A stretch of DNA of 64,000 bases from Craterilacuibacter sinensis (GTDB lineage: Bacteria; Pseudomonadota; Gammaproteobacteria; Burkholderiales; Chromobacteriaceae), in the NCBI RefSeq assembly GCF_009831765.1, contig NZ_WSSB01000005.1, positions 186,001 through 250,000 on the forward strand. The letters are read 5' to 3'. This document shows, in pieces, positions 15,783 to 25,094 of the stretch; position 1 is the first letter of the stretch, and every line of letters starts with the position of its first letter. The translations under genes and the position numbers were made by a program. The notes below the pieces were generated by a model. The model was not told the origin of the DNA. It searched no databases and worked only from the letters and a program-made list of their open reading frames with translations.

Positions 15783-17576
15783 ATGAAACACATACGCAAT
15801 TTTTCTATCATTGCCCATATCGACCACGGCAAATCCACGCTGGCTGACCGTTTTATCCAGTTCTGCGGTGGCTTGGATCTACGCGAAATGAGCGCCCAGG
15901 TGCTCGACTCAATGGATATTGAGAAAGAGCGTGGCATTACCATCAAGGCGCAGACTGCAGCCTTGCATTACAAGGCGCGGGATGGCGAGGTCTACAACCT
16001 CAACCTGATCGACACACCGGGACACGTCGACTTCAGCTATGAAGTGTCGCGTTCGCTGTCCGCCTGCGAAGGCGCGCTGCTGGTCGTGGACGCTTCGCAA
16101 GGTGTAGAAGCCCAGACCGTTGCCAACTGTTATACCGCCATCGACCTGGGGGTCGAGGTGGTGCCGGTGCTGAACAAGATCGATTTGCCGGCTGCCGAGC
16201 CAGAGCGCGTCTGTCAGGAAATCGAAGACATCATCGGTATCGAGGCCATCGATGCGGTGCGTGCCTCGGCCAAATCCGGTATCGGCATCGAGGACATCCT
16301 CGAAACCCTGATTGCCAAGATTCCGCCGCCGGTCGGCGATGTGGATGCCCCGCTCAAGGCGCTGATTATCGATTCGTGGTTTGATAACTACGTCGGCGTG
16401 GTGATGCTGGTGCGCGTCAAGGACGGCGTGATCAAGCCCAAGGACAAGATCAAGTTCATGGCCACCGGTGCCGAGCATCTGTGCGAGCAGGTCGGCGTAT
16501 TCACGCCTAAAGCCTTGCAGCGCAGCGAGCTTAGGGCCGGCGAGGTGGGCTTTATCATTGCCGGTATCAAGGACATCAAGTCGGCCAAAGTTGGCGATAC
16601 CATTACCTTGATGAAAACGCCGGCAGCCGAAGCATTGCCGGGCTTTAAGGAAGTCCAGTCGCAGGTGTTTGCCGGTCTGTATCCGGTGGAAAGCCACGAC
16701 TACGACAATCTGCGCGATGCGCTGGAAAAGCTGCAGCTGAACGATGCTTCGCTCAAGTACGAGCCGGAAGTGTCGCAGGCGCTGGGCTTCGGCTTCCGTT
16801 GCGGTTTCCTGGGGCTGCTGCACTTGGAAATTGTGCAGGAACGTCTCGAGCGCGAGTTCGATATGGACCTGATCACCACGGCGCCTACCGTGGTGTATGA
16901 GCTACTGATGAAGGACGGCGAGGTGATCCATGTGGAAAACCCGTCCAAGCTGCCGGATCCTGCCAAGGTGGAAGAAATCCGCGAGCCCATCATTACTGCC
17001 CATATCCTGCTGCCGCAGGAGTATGTCGGTGCGGTGATGACCTTGTGTAACGGCAAGCGTGGCGTGCAGCGCAATATGCAGTATCTGGGCCGCCAGGTGA
17101 TGCTGACTTACGATATGCCGATGAATGAAGTGGTGATGGACTTCTTCGACAAGCTCAAGTCCACCAGCCGCGGCTACGCATCGCTTGACTACGATTTCAA
17201 GGAATATCAGGCGTCCGACCTCGTCAAGCTGGATATTCTGGTCAATAGCGAGAAGGTAGATGCGCTGTCGCTGATCGTGCACCGTCAGAGTGCCCAGTTC
17301 CGCGGCCGTGCCGTTGCCGCCAAGATGCGCGAGCTGATTCCGCGCCAGATGTTTGATATCGCGGTGCAGGCTGCCATCGGTGCGCACATTATCGCGCGCG
17401 AAACCATCAAGGCCTTGCGTAAGAACGTGCTGGCCAAGTGCTATGGCGGTGATATTACCCGTAAGAAAAAGCTGCTGGAAAAGCAGAAAGCCGGTAAGCG
17501 CCGCATGAAGCAGGTGGGTAATGTGGAAATTCCGCAGGAAGCCTTCCTCGCCATCTTGCAAGTAGGGGACAAATAA
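15783..17576 (+). CDS. lepA: Elongation factor 4 (LepA)
   Basis: 597 residues, the normal LepA length. Ribosome-associated GTPase of the translation factor family. GTPase motifs: [10 protein letters not shown] (P-loop), RGITI (switch I), DTPGHVDF (G3), NKIDLP (G4). The LepA-specific C-terminal domain is present with [20 protein letters not shown] near the end. I place the start at 15783 ([14 protein letters not shown]), matching the family; the extension to 15765 would enter the terminator. Its stop codon is immediately followed by the GTG of lepB, so the two are coupled. Confidence 0.97.
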   Translation: MKHIRNFSIIAHIDHGKSTLADRFIQFCGGLDLREMSAQVLDSMDIEKERGITIKAQTAALHYKARDGEVYNLNLIDTPGHVDFSYEVSRSLSACEGALLVVDASQGVEAQTVANCYTAIDLGVEVVPVLNKIDLPAAEPERVCQEIEDIIGIEAIDAVRASAKSGIGIEDILETLIAKIPPPVGDVDAPLKALIIDSWFDNYVGVVMLVRVKDGVIKPKDKIKFMATGAEHLCEQVGVFTPKALQRSELRAGEVGFIIAGIKDIKSAKVGDTITLMKTPAAEALPGFKEVQSQVFAGLYPVESHDYDNLRDALEKLQLNDASLKYEPEVSQALGFGFRCGFLGLLHLEIVQERLEREFDMDLITTAPTVVYELLMKDGEVIHVENPSKLPDPAKVEEIREPIITAHILLPQEYVGAVMTLCNGKRGVQRNMQYLGRQVMLTYDMPMNEVVMDFFDKLKSTSRGYASLDYDFKEYQASDLVKLDILVNSEKVDALSLIVHRQSAQFRGRAVAAKMRELIPRQMFDIAVQAAIGAHIIARETIKALRKNVLAKCYGGDITRKKKLLEKQKAGKRRMKQVGNVEIPQEAFLAILQVGDK

Positions 17577-18557
17577 GTGAGCGGGAATCTGTTCTGGGTG
17601 TTTGTCGTTGTGGCTGTGGTCGGCATCGCGCTGATTGCGTCGGCCGGCAAGAAAGAGGCGGGGGCCAAAGAGTGGCCGGCCGCCGTGCAGTGGGGCTATA
17701 TCGCCTTGCTGGTCGGCTGCTTCGGCGTGCTGTCGAGCTGGATGAGCTTTTCAGCCGTGATGCTGGTGATTGTGCTGGTGACCGGCTTTGGCTGGGCGCT
17801 GGACAAGTTCTATCTGGCACGCCGCCGTGCGCCGGGTGAAGAACCCGGCCATATGGTCGACAACGCCAAGGGCTTTTTCCCCATCATTCTGGTGGTATTC
17901 CTGCTGCGCTCGTTTATTGCCGAGCCGTTCCAGATTCCCAGCAGCTCAATGCGGCCGGGGCTGATTGTTGGCGACTTCATTCTGGTCAATAAATTCACCT
18001 ACGGCATACGGGTGCCGGTGCTGAACAAGGTGATGGTGCCGGTGCATGAAGTTGCGCGTGGCGATGTGGCGGTGTTCAATTTCCCGCCTAACCCGCGTGT
18101 CGACTACATCAAGCGTGTGATCGGGCTGCCGGGGGACACGGTCGAGTACCGTAACAAGAGCCTGACTATCAACGGCAAGGCTGTGCCGGATGTGGCGGAT
18201 GGTACTTATGACTATCTGGAGCAGGGTCTGGCGATGATACGGAACGACCAGTACATCGAAACCCTGCCATCCACACCTGAGGCCAAGACCTATAAGGTGC
18301 TGAAGATTCCTCAGGCGCCGGTCTATGATCCGGCACAGGTGCGCGACTTCCCGTATCGGGATAATTGCCAGTATGCTGAAGACGGTTTTGTGTGCAAAGT
18401 GCCACAGGGTCACTATTTCATGCTGGGCGATAATCGCGACAACAGTCTGGATGGCCGCTACTGGGGCTTTGTTGCCGATGACCTGCTGGTGGGCAAAGCT
18501 TTCCTGATCTGGATGAATTTCGGTGATTTTTCGCGCATCGGAATGAAAATAGAGTAA
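17577..18557 (+). CDS. lepB: Signal peptidase I
   Basis: 326 residues, starting with GTG directly after the lepA stop codon. It cleaves signal peptides from exported proteins at the outer face of the inner membrane. Hydrophobic segments are at about 5-22, 40-75 and 100-115. The catalytic serine is in PSSSMRPGL (about S124), the general-base lysine in DYIKRVIGLPGD (about K179), and box E is LGDNRDNSLDGRYWGFV. Order lepA-lepB is conserved in many proteobacteria. Confidence 0.96.
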   Translation: MSGNLFWVFVVVAVVGIALIASAGKKEAGAKEWPAAVQWGYIALLVGCFGVLSSWMSFSAVMLVIVLVTGFGWALDKFYLARRRAPGEEPGHMVDNAKGFFPIILVVFLLRSFIAEPFQIPSSSMRPGLIVGDFILVNKFTYGIRVPVLNKVMVPVHEVARGDVAVFNFPPNPRVDYIKRVIGLPGDTVEYRNKSLTINGKAVPDVADGTYDYLEQGLAMIRNDQYIETLPSTPEAKTYKVLKIPQAPVYDPAQVRDFPYRDNCQYAEDGFVCKVPQGHYFMLGDNRDNSLDGRYWGFVADDLLVGKAFLIWMNFGDFSRIGMKIE

Positions 18558-18575
18558 CGGTTTCGCCTTTTGACT

Positions 18576-18615
18576 GCCCGGTTCCCGCCTGTACCGTTGC
18601 GGGGCCGGGCTTTTT
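18576..18615 (+). terminator. Rho-independent terminator after lepB
   Basis: GCCCGG-tt-CCCGC pairs with GCGGG-gc-CGGGC, with a loop of about 10 bases and TTTTT directly after. It lies 18 bases past the lepB stop codon. Confidence 0.8.
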
Positions 18616-18706
18616 CATTCGCCAAATTTGGCCGCGCGTGCCAGCAGGTTTAGAATGCGGCTTTCGTTGCCATGATGGCGATCAGCTAAAAACAGGAGCA
18701 GAGCGT

Positions 18707-19081
18707 ATGCGTTCTCGGGAATACGGTTTATCTGCGGTGTCGCTTTTGATGACGATACTGCTGGCTGGTGCATTGATACTGGGATTTTTCCGTGTAGTAC
18801 CGGTTTATTCCGAGTATTTCGAGATCAAGAATGCCTTGAATGATATGGCCAAGAATCCGGCGCCCGAGGGCGAGTGGGGCTTGCGTCAGGAATTTGCCCG
18901 TCGTGCCGGGGTAAACGATATTAGCTCGGTCAAGCCGCAAGACTTGCGCATCTACGCACCGATCGGCCAGCAGCCGGCCATTACCGTGGCCTGGCGCCGT
19001 GAAGTACCGATGGTCTCCAATGTAAGCCTGCTTTTCGATTTCAACATTCACGCTGGCCAAAAAGCCGGCATGCAACCCTAA
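18707..19081 (+). CDS. DUF4845 family small membrane protein
   Basis: 124 residues. A transmembrane helix near the N-terminus (about 10-28, VSLLMTILLAGALILGFFRV) is followed by the DUF4845 pattern VVPVYSEYFEIKNAL and a soluble, presumably periplasmic, domain. The family has no established function, but it regularly sits between lepB and rnc in beta- and gammaproteobacteria, as here. The pilin-like N-terminus (YGLSAVSLLM) is notable, though no prepilin cleavage site is clear. AGGAG precedes the ATG at 18707; longer upstream frames would enter the terminator region. Confidence 0.85.
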   Translation: MRSREYGLSAVSLLMTILLAGALILGFFRVVPVYSEYFEIKNALNDMAKNPAPEGEWGLRQEFARRAGVNDISSVKPQDLRIYAPIGQQPAITVAWRREVPMVSNVSLLFDFNIHAGQKAGMQP

Positions 19082-19084
19082 GCC

Positions 19085-19792
19085 GTGACCCAACATAAAG
19101 ATATCCGATTTCGCCGCCTCAGCGAGGCATTAGGCTACCGTTTTACCCGTCCCGAGTGGCTGCGCCAGGCTTTGACGCACCGCAGCTACGGCACGCCCAA
19201 CAACGAGCGGCTGGAGTTTGTCGGTGACAGCATTCTCAACTATACCGTCGCCCGCATGCTGTATGACCGCTTCCCGCAATTGACCGAGGGCGAGCTATCG
19301 CGCCTGCGCGCCAATCTGGTGAATCAGCAGACGCTGTCCGAACTGGCCCAGCTGCTCAAGCTGGGGGACGAGCTGTATCTGGGTGAGGGCGAGCTTAAGA
19401 GCGGCGGCTTTAACCGGCCGTCCATTCTGGCGGATGCGCTGGAGGCGACCTTTGCCGCCGTGAGTTTTGACGCGGATTTTGCCGCCGCCGAAACTGTGGT
19501 GCGCCATTTGTACCGTGAGCGGGTCGAAGCGATTGATCCGACCCGCCATGCCAAAGATGCCAAGACACGCCTGCAAGAAGCACTGCAGGCGCGCAAATAT
19601 CCGCTGCCGCGCTACCGCATCCTGAGCCAGTTGGGTGAGGCGCACGAGCAGCACTTCAAAGTCGCGTGCGAGCTGGGCGATCTGGGCATCGATACCAGCG
19701 GCGAAGGCAATAGCCGGCGCGCGGCCGAACAGCAGGCCGCCGAACAGGCGCTGCTGCAACTGGAAGCACAATTCAAACTGGGCAAGAAATGA
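19085..19792 (+). CDS. rnc: Ribonuclease III
   Basis: 235 residues. Double-strand-specific endoribonuclease that processes rRNA precursors and some mRNAs. The signature [12 protein letters not shown] is near residue 40, and the second acidic cluster is in [18 protein letters not shown]-terminal double-stranded RNA binding domain runs from about 158 ([18 protein letters not shown]) to the end ([18 protein letters not shown]). The start is GTG at 19085, three bases after the preceding stop codon, and the stop overlaps the era ATG. Confidence 0.96.
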   Translation: MTQHKDIRFRRLSEALGYRFTRPEWLRQALTHRSYGTPNNERLEFVGDSILNYTVARMLYDRFPQLTEGELSRLRANLVNQQTLSELAQLLKLGDELYLGEGELKSGGFNRPSILADALEATFAAVSFDADFAAAETVVRHLYRERVEAIDPTRHAKDAKTRLQEALQARKYPLPRYRILSQLGEAHEQHFKVACELGDLGIDTSGEGNSRRAAEQQAAEQALLQLEAQFKLGKK

Positions 19793-20676
19793 CCGAAACC
19801 TCTTATCGCTGCGGCTTTGTGGCCATCGTCGGCCGTCCCAATGTGGGCAAATCGACGCTGATGAACCACCTCATAGGCCAGAAGATCAGCATCACCTCCA
19901 AAAAGGCGCAGACCACGCGCCATCGCGTGACCGGCATCCATACTACCGATCACAGCCAGTTCGTGTTTGTCGATACACCGGGCTTCCAGACTTTTCACGG
20001 CGGCGCGCTGAACGAGACCTTGAACAAGAGCGTCAAGGACACGCTGGGCAATGTCGATTGCGTGATGTTCGTACTGGAAGCCAAGCGCTTTACCCCGGCC
20101 GACCGCGAAGTGATGGCGCTGTTGCCGAAGAAAATCCCGGTGATTCTGGTGGTGAACAAGGTCGACAAGGCCAAGGACAAGATCGAGCTCGCCAACTTTA
20201 TCGATGATGTGCGCGCCGAGTTCCCTTTTGTCGATGCCGAAGTGGTCAGCGCCAAACATGGTCAGCGTATTGCCGAACTGCTGGAAAAAGTAGCACCCCA
20301 TCTGCCCGAGTCGGTGCCTCTGTATCCGGAAGACATGATTACCGACAAGAGCCAGCGCTTCCTTGCAGCCGAAATCGTGCGCGAGAAGCTGTTCCGCTAT
20401 CTGGGCGAGGAGCTGCCGTACTCGATGAATGTCGAAGTCGAGCAGTTCGAGGTGGATGGTGCCATGTACCGCATCCACGTCGCGATCCTGGTCGACAAGG
20501 AAGGGCAGAAGCCCATCGTGATCGGCAAGGGTGGTGAAAAGCTGAAAAAAATCTCGACCGAGGCCCGCCTCGATATGGAAGCGCTGTTCGACACCAAGGT
20601 TTACCTCGAGGTGTGGGTCAAGGTGAAGTCGGGCTGGGCCGACGACGTGCGTTTCCTCAAGGAATTCGGCCTGTAA
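19789..20676 (+). CDS. era: GTPase Era
   Basis: 295 residues. Essential GTPase that helps mature the 16S rRNA 3' end and assemble the 30S subunit. GTPase motifs: [18 protein letters not shown] (switch), DTPGF, NKVDK. A C-terminal KH domain follows with [17 protein letters not shown]. The ATG overlaps the rnc stop codon by four bases, so translation of the two ribosome-biogenesis proteins is coupled. Confidence 0.97.
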   Translation: MTETSYRCGFVAIVGRPNVGKSTLMNHLIGQKISITSKKAQTTRHRVTGIHTTDHSQFVFVDTPGFQTFHGGALNETLNKSVKDTLGNVDCVMFVLEAKRFTPADREVMALLPKKIPVILVVNKVDKAKDKIELANFIDDVRAEFPFVDAEVVSAKHGQRIAELLEKVAPHLPESVPLYPEDMITDKSQRFLAAEIVREKLFRYLGEELPYSMNVEVEQFEVDGAMYRIHVAILVDKEGQKPIVIGKGGEKLKKISTEARLDMEALFDTKVYLEVWVKVKSGWADDVRFLKEFGL

Positions 20677-20677
20677 A

Positions 20678-21004
20678 ATGTTTGCCCACACCCCCGCGCC
20701 GCCTTACTGGGCGGTCATCTTCTCCAGCCAGCGCAGCGATGTGGCCGATGGTTACGGCGATATGGCTGACGCGATGGTGGCGCTGGCTGCGCAGCAGCCG
20801 GGCTACCTTGGCGTCGAGAGCGTGCGCAGTGATGACGGCTTCGGCATCACCGTGTCGTACTGGGCCAGTGAAGAAGCGATCGCCGGCTGGAAGGCCGAGG
20901 GTCGCCACCGGCTGGCACAGGCCGAAGGCTACGCGCGCTGGTATGCGGAGCTCTTCACCCGCGTGGCCTGCGTCGGGCGCGACCACCACTGGACGCGCGG
21001 CTGA
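20678..21004 (+). CDS. Antibiotic biosynthesis monooxygenase (ABM) domain protein
   Basis: 108 residues, a small alpha/beta ferredoxin-like barrel. Segments YWAVIFSSQRSD, QQPGYLGVESVRS and GITVSYWASEEAIAGWK match the ABM/YdhR-like family, whose members include quinol monooxygenases and haem-degrading enzymes, usually acting as dimers. No function can be assigned more closely. It starts one base after the era stop codon, and its stop codon overlaps the recO ATG, so it is a genuine member of this operon rather than an insertion with its own control. Confidence 0.8.
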   Translation: MFAHTPAPPYWAVIFSSQRSDVADGYGDMADAMVALAAQQPGYLGVESVRSDDGFGITVSYWASEEAIAGWKAEGRHRLAQAEGYARWYAELFTRVACVGRDHHWTRG

Positions 21005-21747
21005 TGCAGCCGGGCAAGATAGACCGCCAGAGCGGCTTTATCCTGCATGCGCAAGCCTATCGCGAGACCAGCTTGCTGCTGGATGTGCTGACGCGCGATT
21101 ACGGCCGCGTGGCCATGGTAGCGCGCGGCGCGCGCCGGCCGCGCGCCGAATTGCGTGGCCTACTGTTGCCGTTTCAACCCTTGTCGCTGGCCTGGTTCGG
21201 CAAGACCGAATTGCGTACCCTGCACCGTGCCGAATGGCAGGGCGGGGTACGTCTGCTGGCCGGGCAGGCATTGGTATGCGGCTTTTATCTGAACGAGTTG
21301 CTGGTGCGCCTCACCGTGCGCGAAGATCCGACCCCTGCTGTTTTTACAGCCTACGACGCCGCCGTGCGGGCGCTGGCGCAAGGCGAGGCGCAGGGCGTGG
21401 TATTGCGCCGTTTCGAACTGGCTCTATTGGGTGCGCTGGGTTATGCGCCCTTGCTTGGGCATGATGGCGCCGGTGCACCGCTGGATGCAGGCTCGCTGTA
21501 CCGGGTACAGGCCGGCTCTCCTCCCGAGCTCTGGCAAGGCGGCGTGGCGCATGATGGCCAGGCCGTGGTGCGCGGGGCGGTTTTGCTGGCACTGGCCGCC
21601 GGTGATTTTGACGATGCGCATGCGCTGCGCGAAGCGCGCGGCGTGACCCGGCTGATGCTGGCCAATCTTTTGGGTGACGACAAGCTCGCCACCCGCGAAT
21701 TGCTGCTGCCGCTCGCCCAGGCGACGGAAGCGGCCAAACCGGTTTAA
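21004..21747 (+). CDS. recO: DNA repair protein RecO
   Basis: 247 residues. Loads RecA onto SSB-coated single-stranded DNA in the RecFOR pathway. The N-terminal OB fold shows [20 protein letters not shown] followed by [17 protein letters not shown], the usual RecO pattern, and helical segments follow. The zinc-finger cysteines found in many RecO proteins are absent, as is common in proteobacteria. Start ATG overlaps the preceding stop codon (TGATG). The order era-recO-pdxJ-acpS is widely conserved. Confidence 0.93.
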   Translation: MQPGKIDRQSGFILHAQAYRETSLLLDVLTRDYGRVAMVARGARRPRAELRGLLLPFQPLSLAWFGKTELRTLHRAEWQGGVRLLAGQALVCGFYLNELLVRLTVREDPTPAVFTAYDAAVRALAQGEAQGVVLRRFELALLGALGYAPLLGHDGAGAPLDAGSLYRVQAGSPPELWQGGVAHDGQAVVRGAVLLALAAGDFDDAHALREARGVTRLMLANLLGDDKLATRELLLPLAQATEAAKPV

Positions 21748-21766
21748 GACGAACGAGGAAACAGGC

Positions 21767-22498
21767 ATGATCCTGCTGGGCATCAATATCGACCATGTGG
21801 CAACCTTGCGCCAGGCGCGCGGCACCCGCTATCCCAGCCCGATAGAGGCCGCACTGGTGGCCGAAACGGCTGGCGCCGACCTGATCACGCTGCATCTGCG
21901 TGAAGATCGCCGCCATATCCAGGATGCCGATGTCGTCGCCATGAAGCAGGTCATCAAGACGCGGATGAATCTGGAGATGGCGCTGACCGAAGATATGCTG
22001 GAAAACGCGCTCAAGGTCATGCCGGAAGATGTGTGCCTGGTGCCGGAAAAGCGTGAAGAAGTCACCACCGAAGGCGGGCTGGATGTGATCCGCTACTTTG
22101 ACGAGGTCAAACGCTTTACCCAGATCCTGTCTGATGCCGGTATCCGCGTGTCGCTGTTTATCGATGCCGACCGTGCCCAGATCGAGGCGGCATTTGACGC
22201 CGGTGCGCGCGTGATCGAACTGCATACCGGCGCCTATGCCGATGCCCATTCGGCCGAAGTGCGTCAGGCCGAGCTGACCCGCATCCGCGAAGCAGCCGTG
22301 TACGCGGCGCATCTGGGCTTTACCGTCAACGCAGGCCATGGCCTGTCTTACCATAACGTCAAGCCGGTGGCCGCCATCCGAGAAATCGCCGAGCTCAATA
22401 TTGGCCACGCCATCGTCAGTCAGGCCCTGTTTGTCGGCTTTGCCGCTGCAGTGCAGGAAATGAAGGCGCTGATGCGCGAAGCGCGGCGCGGCGAATAA
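21767..22498 (+). CDS. pdxJ: Pyridoxine 5'-phosphate synthase PdxJ
   Basis: 243 residues. Condenses 1-deoxyxylulose 5-phosphate with 3-amino-1-hydroxyacetone 1-phosphate, the ring-closing step of vitamin B6 synthesis. Family signatures: [19 protein letters not shown] at the start, [19 protein letters not shown], and [10 protein letters not shown]-like [17 protein letters not shown] near the end. The ATG at 21767 is preceded by GAGGAAAC. An upstream in-frame extension into recO was rejected because the family starts here. Confidence 0.96.
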   Translation: MILLGINIDHVATLRQARGTRYPSPIEAALVAETAGADLITLHLREDRRHIQDADVVAMKQVIKTRMNLEMALTEDMLENALKVMPEDVCLVPEKREEVTTEGGLDVIRYFDEVKRFTQILSDAGIRVSLFIDADRAQIEAAFDAGARVIELHTGAYADAHSAEVRQAELTRIREAAVYAAHLGFTVNAGHGLSYHNVKPVAAIREIAELNIGHAIVSQALFVGFAAAVQEMKALMREARRGE

Positions 22499-22881
22499 TG
22501 ATTTGCGGTGTGGGCACCGATCTGGCCGAAATCGCGCGCTTCGAGGCCATGATTGCGCGCCGTGGTTTGGGTGTCGGCCGGCGCCTGCTCTCGGCAAGCG
22601 AGCTGGCCGATTTTGCCGCCAGCTCTGATCCGGCCCGCTTTCTGGCCAAGCGTTTTGCCGCCAAGGAAGCGCTGGCCAAGGCGCTGGGCACCGGGGTCAG
22701 GGCGCCGGTACTGCTGACGGCGATTGCCGTTGGCCATGACGCGCTGGGCAAGCCGCAGTTTGCGTTGTCGGCCGAGCTGTCTGCCTTTGTTGCCGCGCGC
22801 GGCATCAGCCATCTGCATTTATCTATCAGCGACGAGCGTACACAGGCGCTGGCCTTTGTTGTGGCCGAAAGCCGCAGTTAG
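22498..22881 (+). CDS. acpS: Holo-[acyl-carrier-protein] synthase AcpS
   Basis: 127 residues. Transfers 4'-phosphopantetheine from coenzyme A to the acyl carrier protein. The pattern [13 protein letters not shown] near the start and [20 protein letters not shown] in the middle contain the Mg2+ and CoA binding residues (D8-like and E of KEA). Its ATG overlaps the pdxJ stop codon TAA by one base. Usual partner of pdxJ in proteobacteria. Confidence 0.95.
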   Translation: MICGVGTDLAEIARFEAMIARRGLGVGRRLLSASELADFAASSDPARFLAKRFAAKEALAKALGTGVRAPVLLTAIAVGHDALGKPQFALSAELSAFVAARGISHLHLSISDERTQALAFVVAESRS

Positions 22882-22912
22882 TCGCACCCTGTCTTATTAC
22901 TGGAAAGTCAGC

Positions 22913-23251
22913 ATGACCTCTGAACTGCAAATCATCGATATCGTCGTGGGCGAGGGCAAGGAGGCCGTCAAGGGCGCCCTGATTACCACCCAGTACCGCG
23001 GCTGCCTGGAAGACGGCACCCAGTTTGATTCCTCCTACGATAGAGGCCAGCCGTTCCAGTGCGTGATCGGTACCGGCCGCGTGATCAAGGGCTGGGATCT
23101 GGGCCTGATGGGGATGAAAGTTGGCGGCAAGCGCAAGCTGCTGGTGCCGGCGCATCTGGCCTATGGCGAGCGCCAGATCGGCGCACATATCAAGCCGGGC
23201 TCCAATCTGGTTTTTGAAATCGAACTTTTGGAAGTGCTGACGCGGGATTGA
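22913..23251 (+). CDS. FKBP-type peptidyl-prolyl cis-trans isomerase
   Basis: 112 residues, a single FKBP domain of the compact type, without a signal peptide and without the SlyD insertion. Signature segments: YRGCLEDGTQFDSSYDRGQP, VIGTGRVIKGWDLGLMGM, and AYGERQIGAHIKPGSNLVFE. It would catalyse proline isomerisation in the cytoplasm. It starts 31 bases after acpS. The AT-rich cassette begins right after its stop codon. Confidence 0.93.
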   Translation: MTSELQIIDIVVGEGKEAVKGALITTQYRGCLEDGTQFDSSYDRGQPFQCVIGTGRVIKGWDLGLMGMKVGGKRKLLVPAHLAYGERQIGAHIKPGSNLVFEIELLEVLTRD

Positions 23252-23272
23252 TAATTTAATTTAGGAGGTAGG

Positions 23273-24298
23273 GTGTCTAAAGTTAATGGTGGTGAATTCT
23301 TGTATTCATTTGAAAATATGCGGGCGGTTGCAATATTGTTCGTTATTTTTTCGCATTTTTCTTCTGTTTATAAATTTGGCGAATCAGCTGATATTGTCAA
23401 ATTTATTCTTGCAGATGCGACGACATTATTTGTTTTTATATCAGGATATCTATTTTATTATTTGTCGGGCAATAAAGGCTTTGGTTACTTAGATTATTTA
23501 GGTAAAAAATTTAAGTTTGTTGTGTTGCCTTTTTTCTTTTTTTCTTTTTTTGCCATATTAGCGGGGTTGGTTTTTAGGGAAAATGAATTGTATGGTTTGA
23601 CTCCTGTGGCTTATATGTTATGGAGTTTTATTGTGGGTGGGGTTGTCAATGGGGCGATGTGGTTTATCCCCATGATTTGTTTGTTTTTTCTTGTGTCGCC
23701 AATGCTTCTTTTCTGTACTAAGCGAGATTGGTTTTTTGTAGTGGTTGTTGCTGCAGTGTTGTTCTCTGTTTATTCCTTTCGCCCTGTGGGTAACCAAAAT
23801 CCAGTACTAAGTTTTTTTCACTTTATGGGTTTTTATTTGATGGGTATGTTTTTTGCACGTGGAGGGGTGGTAATGGATCTCTTGCGATCTAGGTCAAAAA
23901 CTGTTATGGCAGTTTCCGCTTCTGGTTTTTTTGTGCTACTGGTAGTTTGGTTAGGGGGTGATCAGGTTGTTCAAGGGTATTTCGATTATATATTGCAGCC
24001 GAATATTATTCAGATGGGTAAGCTTTTTTTTGTTGTTTTTTTATTTTTTTTATTTGAGAGGTTTTTGAGTAAAAAAATAAAACCCATGTCTTATATTGCA
24101 AATATCAGTTTTGGTTTATTTTTTGTGCACGGGTTTTGGTCTCTGGTATTTTTAAAAGCAGCTTCATACTTGGAGGTGAGTAGGTTGTCGACTTATTTTT
24201 CTTTGGAGTTTTTGTTTGTATTTTGCTTTTCAGTAATTTCTATAGATATAGCTAAGCGCATTCTTGGTGCAAGGAGTCGGTATGTTATCGGTTGCTAA
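23273..24298 (+). CDS. Acyltransferase family 3 membrane protein (putative O-acetyltransferase)
   Basis: 341 residues, with about ten predicted transmembrane helices. The N-terminus FENMRAVAILFVIFSHFSSV has the Arg...His arrangement of the Acyl_transf_3 (OafA/WecH) family, whose members acylate surface sugars using acetyl-CoA or similar donors. The base composition is sharply more AT-rich than neighbouring genes, with long T runs, and codon use is unlike the housekeeping genes on both sides, pointing to horizontal transfer. GTG start with TAGGAGG upstream. It overlaps the next gene by 17 bases. Substrate unknown; an exopolysaccharide, O-antigen or peptidoglycan target is possible. Confidence 0.83.
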   Translation: MSKVNGGEFLYSFENMRAVAILFVIFSHFSSVYKFGESADIVKFILADATTLFVFISGYLFYYLSGNKGFGYLDYLGKKFKFVVLPFFFFSFFAILAGLVFRENELYGLTPVAYMLWSFIVGGVVNGAMWFIPMICLFFLVSPMLLFCTKRDWFFVVVVAAVLFSVYSFRPVGNQNPVLSFFHFMGFYLMGMFFARGGVVMDLLRSRSKTVMAVSASGFFVLLVVWLGGDQVVQGYFDYILQPNIIQMGKLFFVVFLFFLFERFLSKKIKPMSYIANISFGLFFVHGFWSLVFLKAASYLEVSRLSTYFSLEFLFVFCFSVISIDIAKRILGARSRYVIGC

Positions 24299-25073
24299 TT
24301 GTGTGAGGCTATTTGTCGTTATTTTTTTAAGCTTGCTTAATATATCGGTAGCCAAGGAGGTTCATATACTCGTTATTGGTCAATCCATTTCTTCCAATTG
24401 TAATCAGAATAAATTTGGCAAGGTAGATGGTGTTTATCAGTTTGATTTGAATGGTAATGTTGTGGCGGCGAGCGACCCTTTCATCTGGGCGGACTGCAAT
24501 GGTGGCAGCATGTGGATGCCGCTGGGTGAGCGCATGATCAAGTCAGGCTTGGCAAGCAAGGTTGTTTTTATGCCCATAGGGATAGGTGGTACCAAGGTCA
24601 GTGAATGGCTGGTTGGTGGACGGGCTTTTGGTAAGTTGGAAACGGCTTTGTCTGTGATAGCCAAGAAAGGTATAACCTTTGATTACGTTTTGTGGCATCA
24701 AGGGTCATCTGATATTGGGACGCCAGGTAATATATATCAAGATGATCTACACAAACTCTATTCCTATGTTCGAAAAAAAATTGGTGTTGTGCCGTGGGTT
24801 GTTGCGAGACATTCCCGTTGCTATGGTCGTTATGATGAAAAAATAGATGGTGTTCAGCAAAAAATAGTTACCAATGCCCCTTTGTTTTTTTATGCGGGCC
24901 CCGATAATAATTCGCTAGATGATCGCTTTCGTTTTGATTCGTGCCATCTTAATAAGACGGGGCAAATTAAAATGGCGGAGCTATGGTTTGAAAGTATTGA
25001 AAAAGTAGGGCAAAGGAAAGAGTCTATCGAGAAAGAAACCCTGCTTTATTGGTTTAAAAAAATACCTTATTAA
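24282..25073 (+). CDS. Secreted SGNH/SASA-type carbohydrate esterase
   Basis: 263 residues with a signal peptide (about residues 1-25, LFVVIFLSLLNISVA). The mature part fits the sialate O-acetylesterase-like (DUF303/SASA) branch of SGNH hydrolases: LVIGQSISSN with the nucleophilic serine, GIGGTKVSEW, LWHQGSSD, and DSCHLNKTG with the catalytic histidine. It would remove (or transfer) acyl groups on sugars in the periplasm. The ATG at 24282 has AAGGAG upstream and lies inside the acyltransferase gene, so the two are co-translated. AT-rich like its partner. Confidence 0.78.
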   Translation: MLSVANCVRLFVVIFLSLLNISVAKEVHILVIGQSISSNCNQNKFGKVDGVYQFDLNGNVVAASDPFIWADCNGGSMWMPLGERMIKSGLASKVVFMPIGIGGTKVSEWLVGGRAFGKLETALSVIAKKGITFDYVLWHQGSSDIGTPGNIYQDDLHKLYSYVRKKIGVVPWVVARHSRCYGRYDEKIDGVQQKIVTNAPLFFYAGPDNNSLDDRFRFDSCHLNKTGQIKMAELWFESIEKVGQRKESIEKETLLYWFKKIPY

Positions 25074-25094
25074 AGTGCGCATGAGGAGCCTTGA

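Noticed and set aside
19612-20691. Open frame antisense to era
   Set aside because: Coding-bias shadow; era is certain and no domain is visible on the other strand.
23252-25094. Direct or inverted repeats flanking the AT-rich cassette, as evidence of a transposon or att site
   Set aside because: No convincing flanking repeat is visible by eye; the insertion mechanism cannot be inferred.
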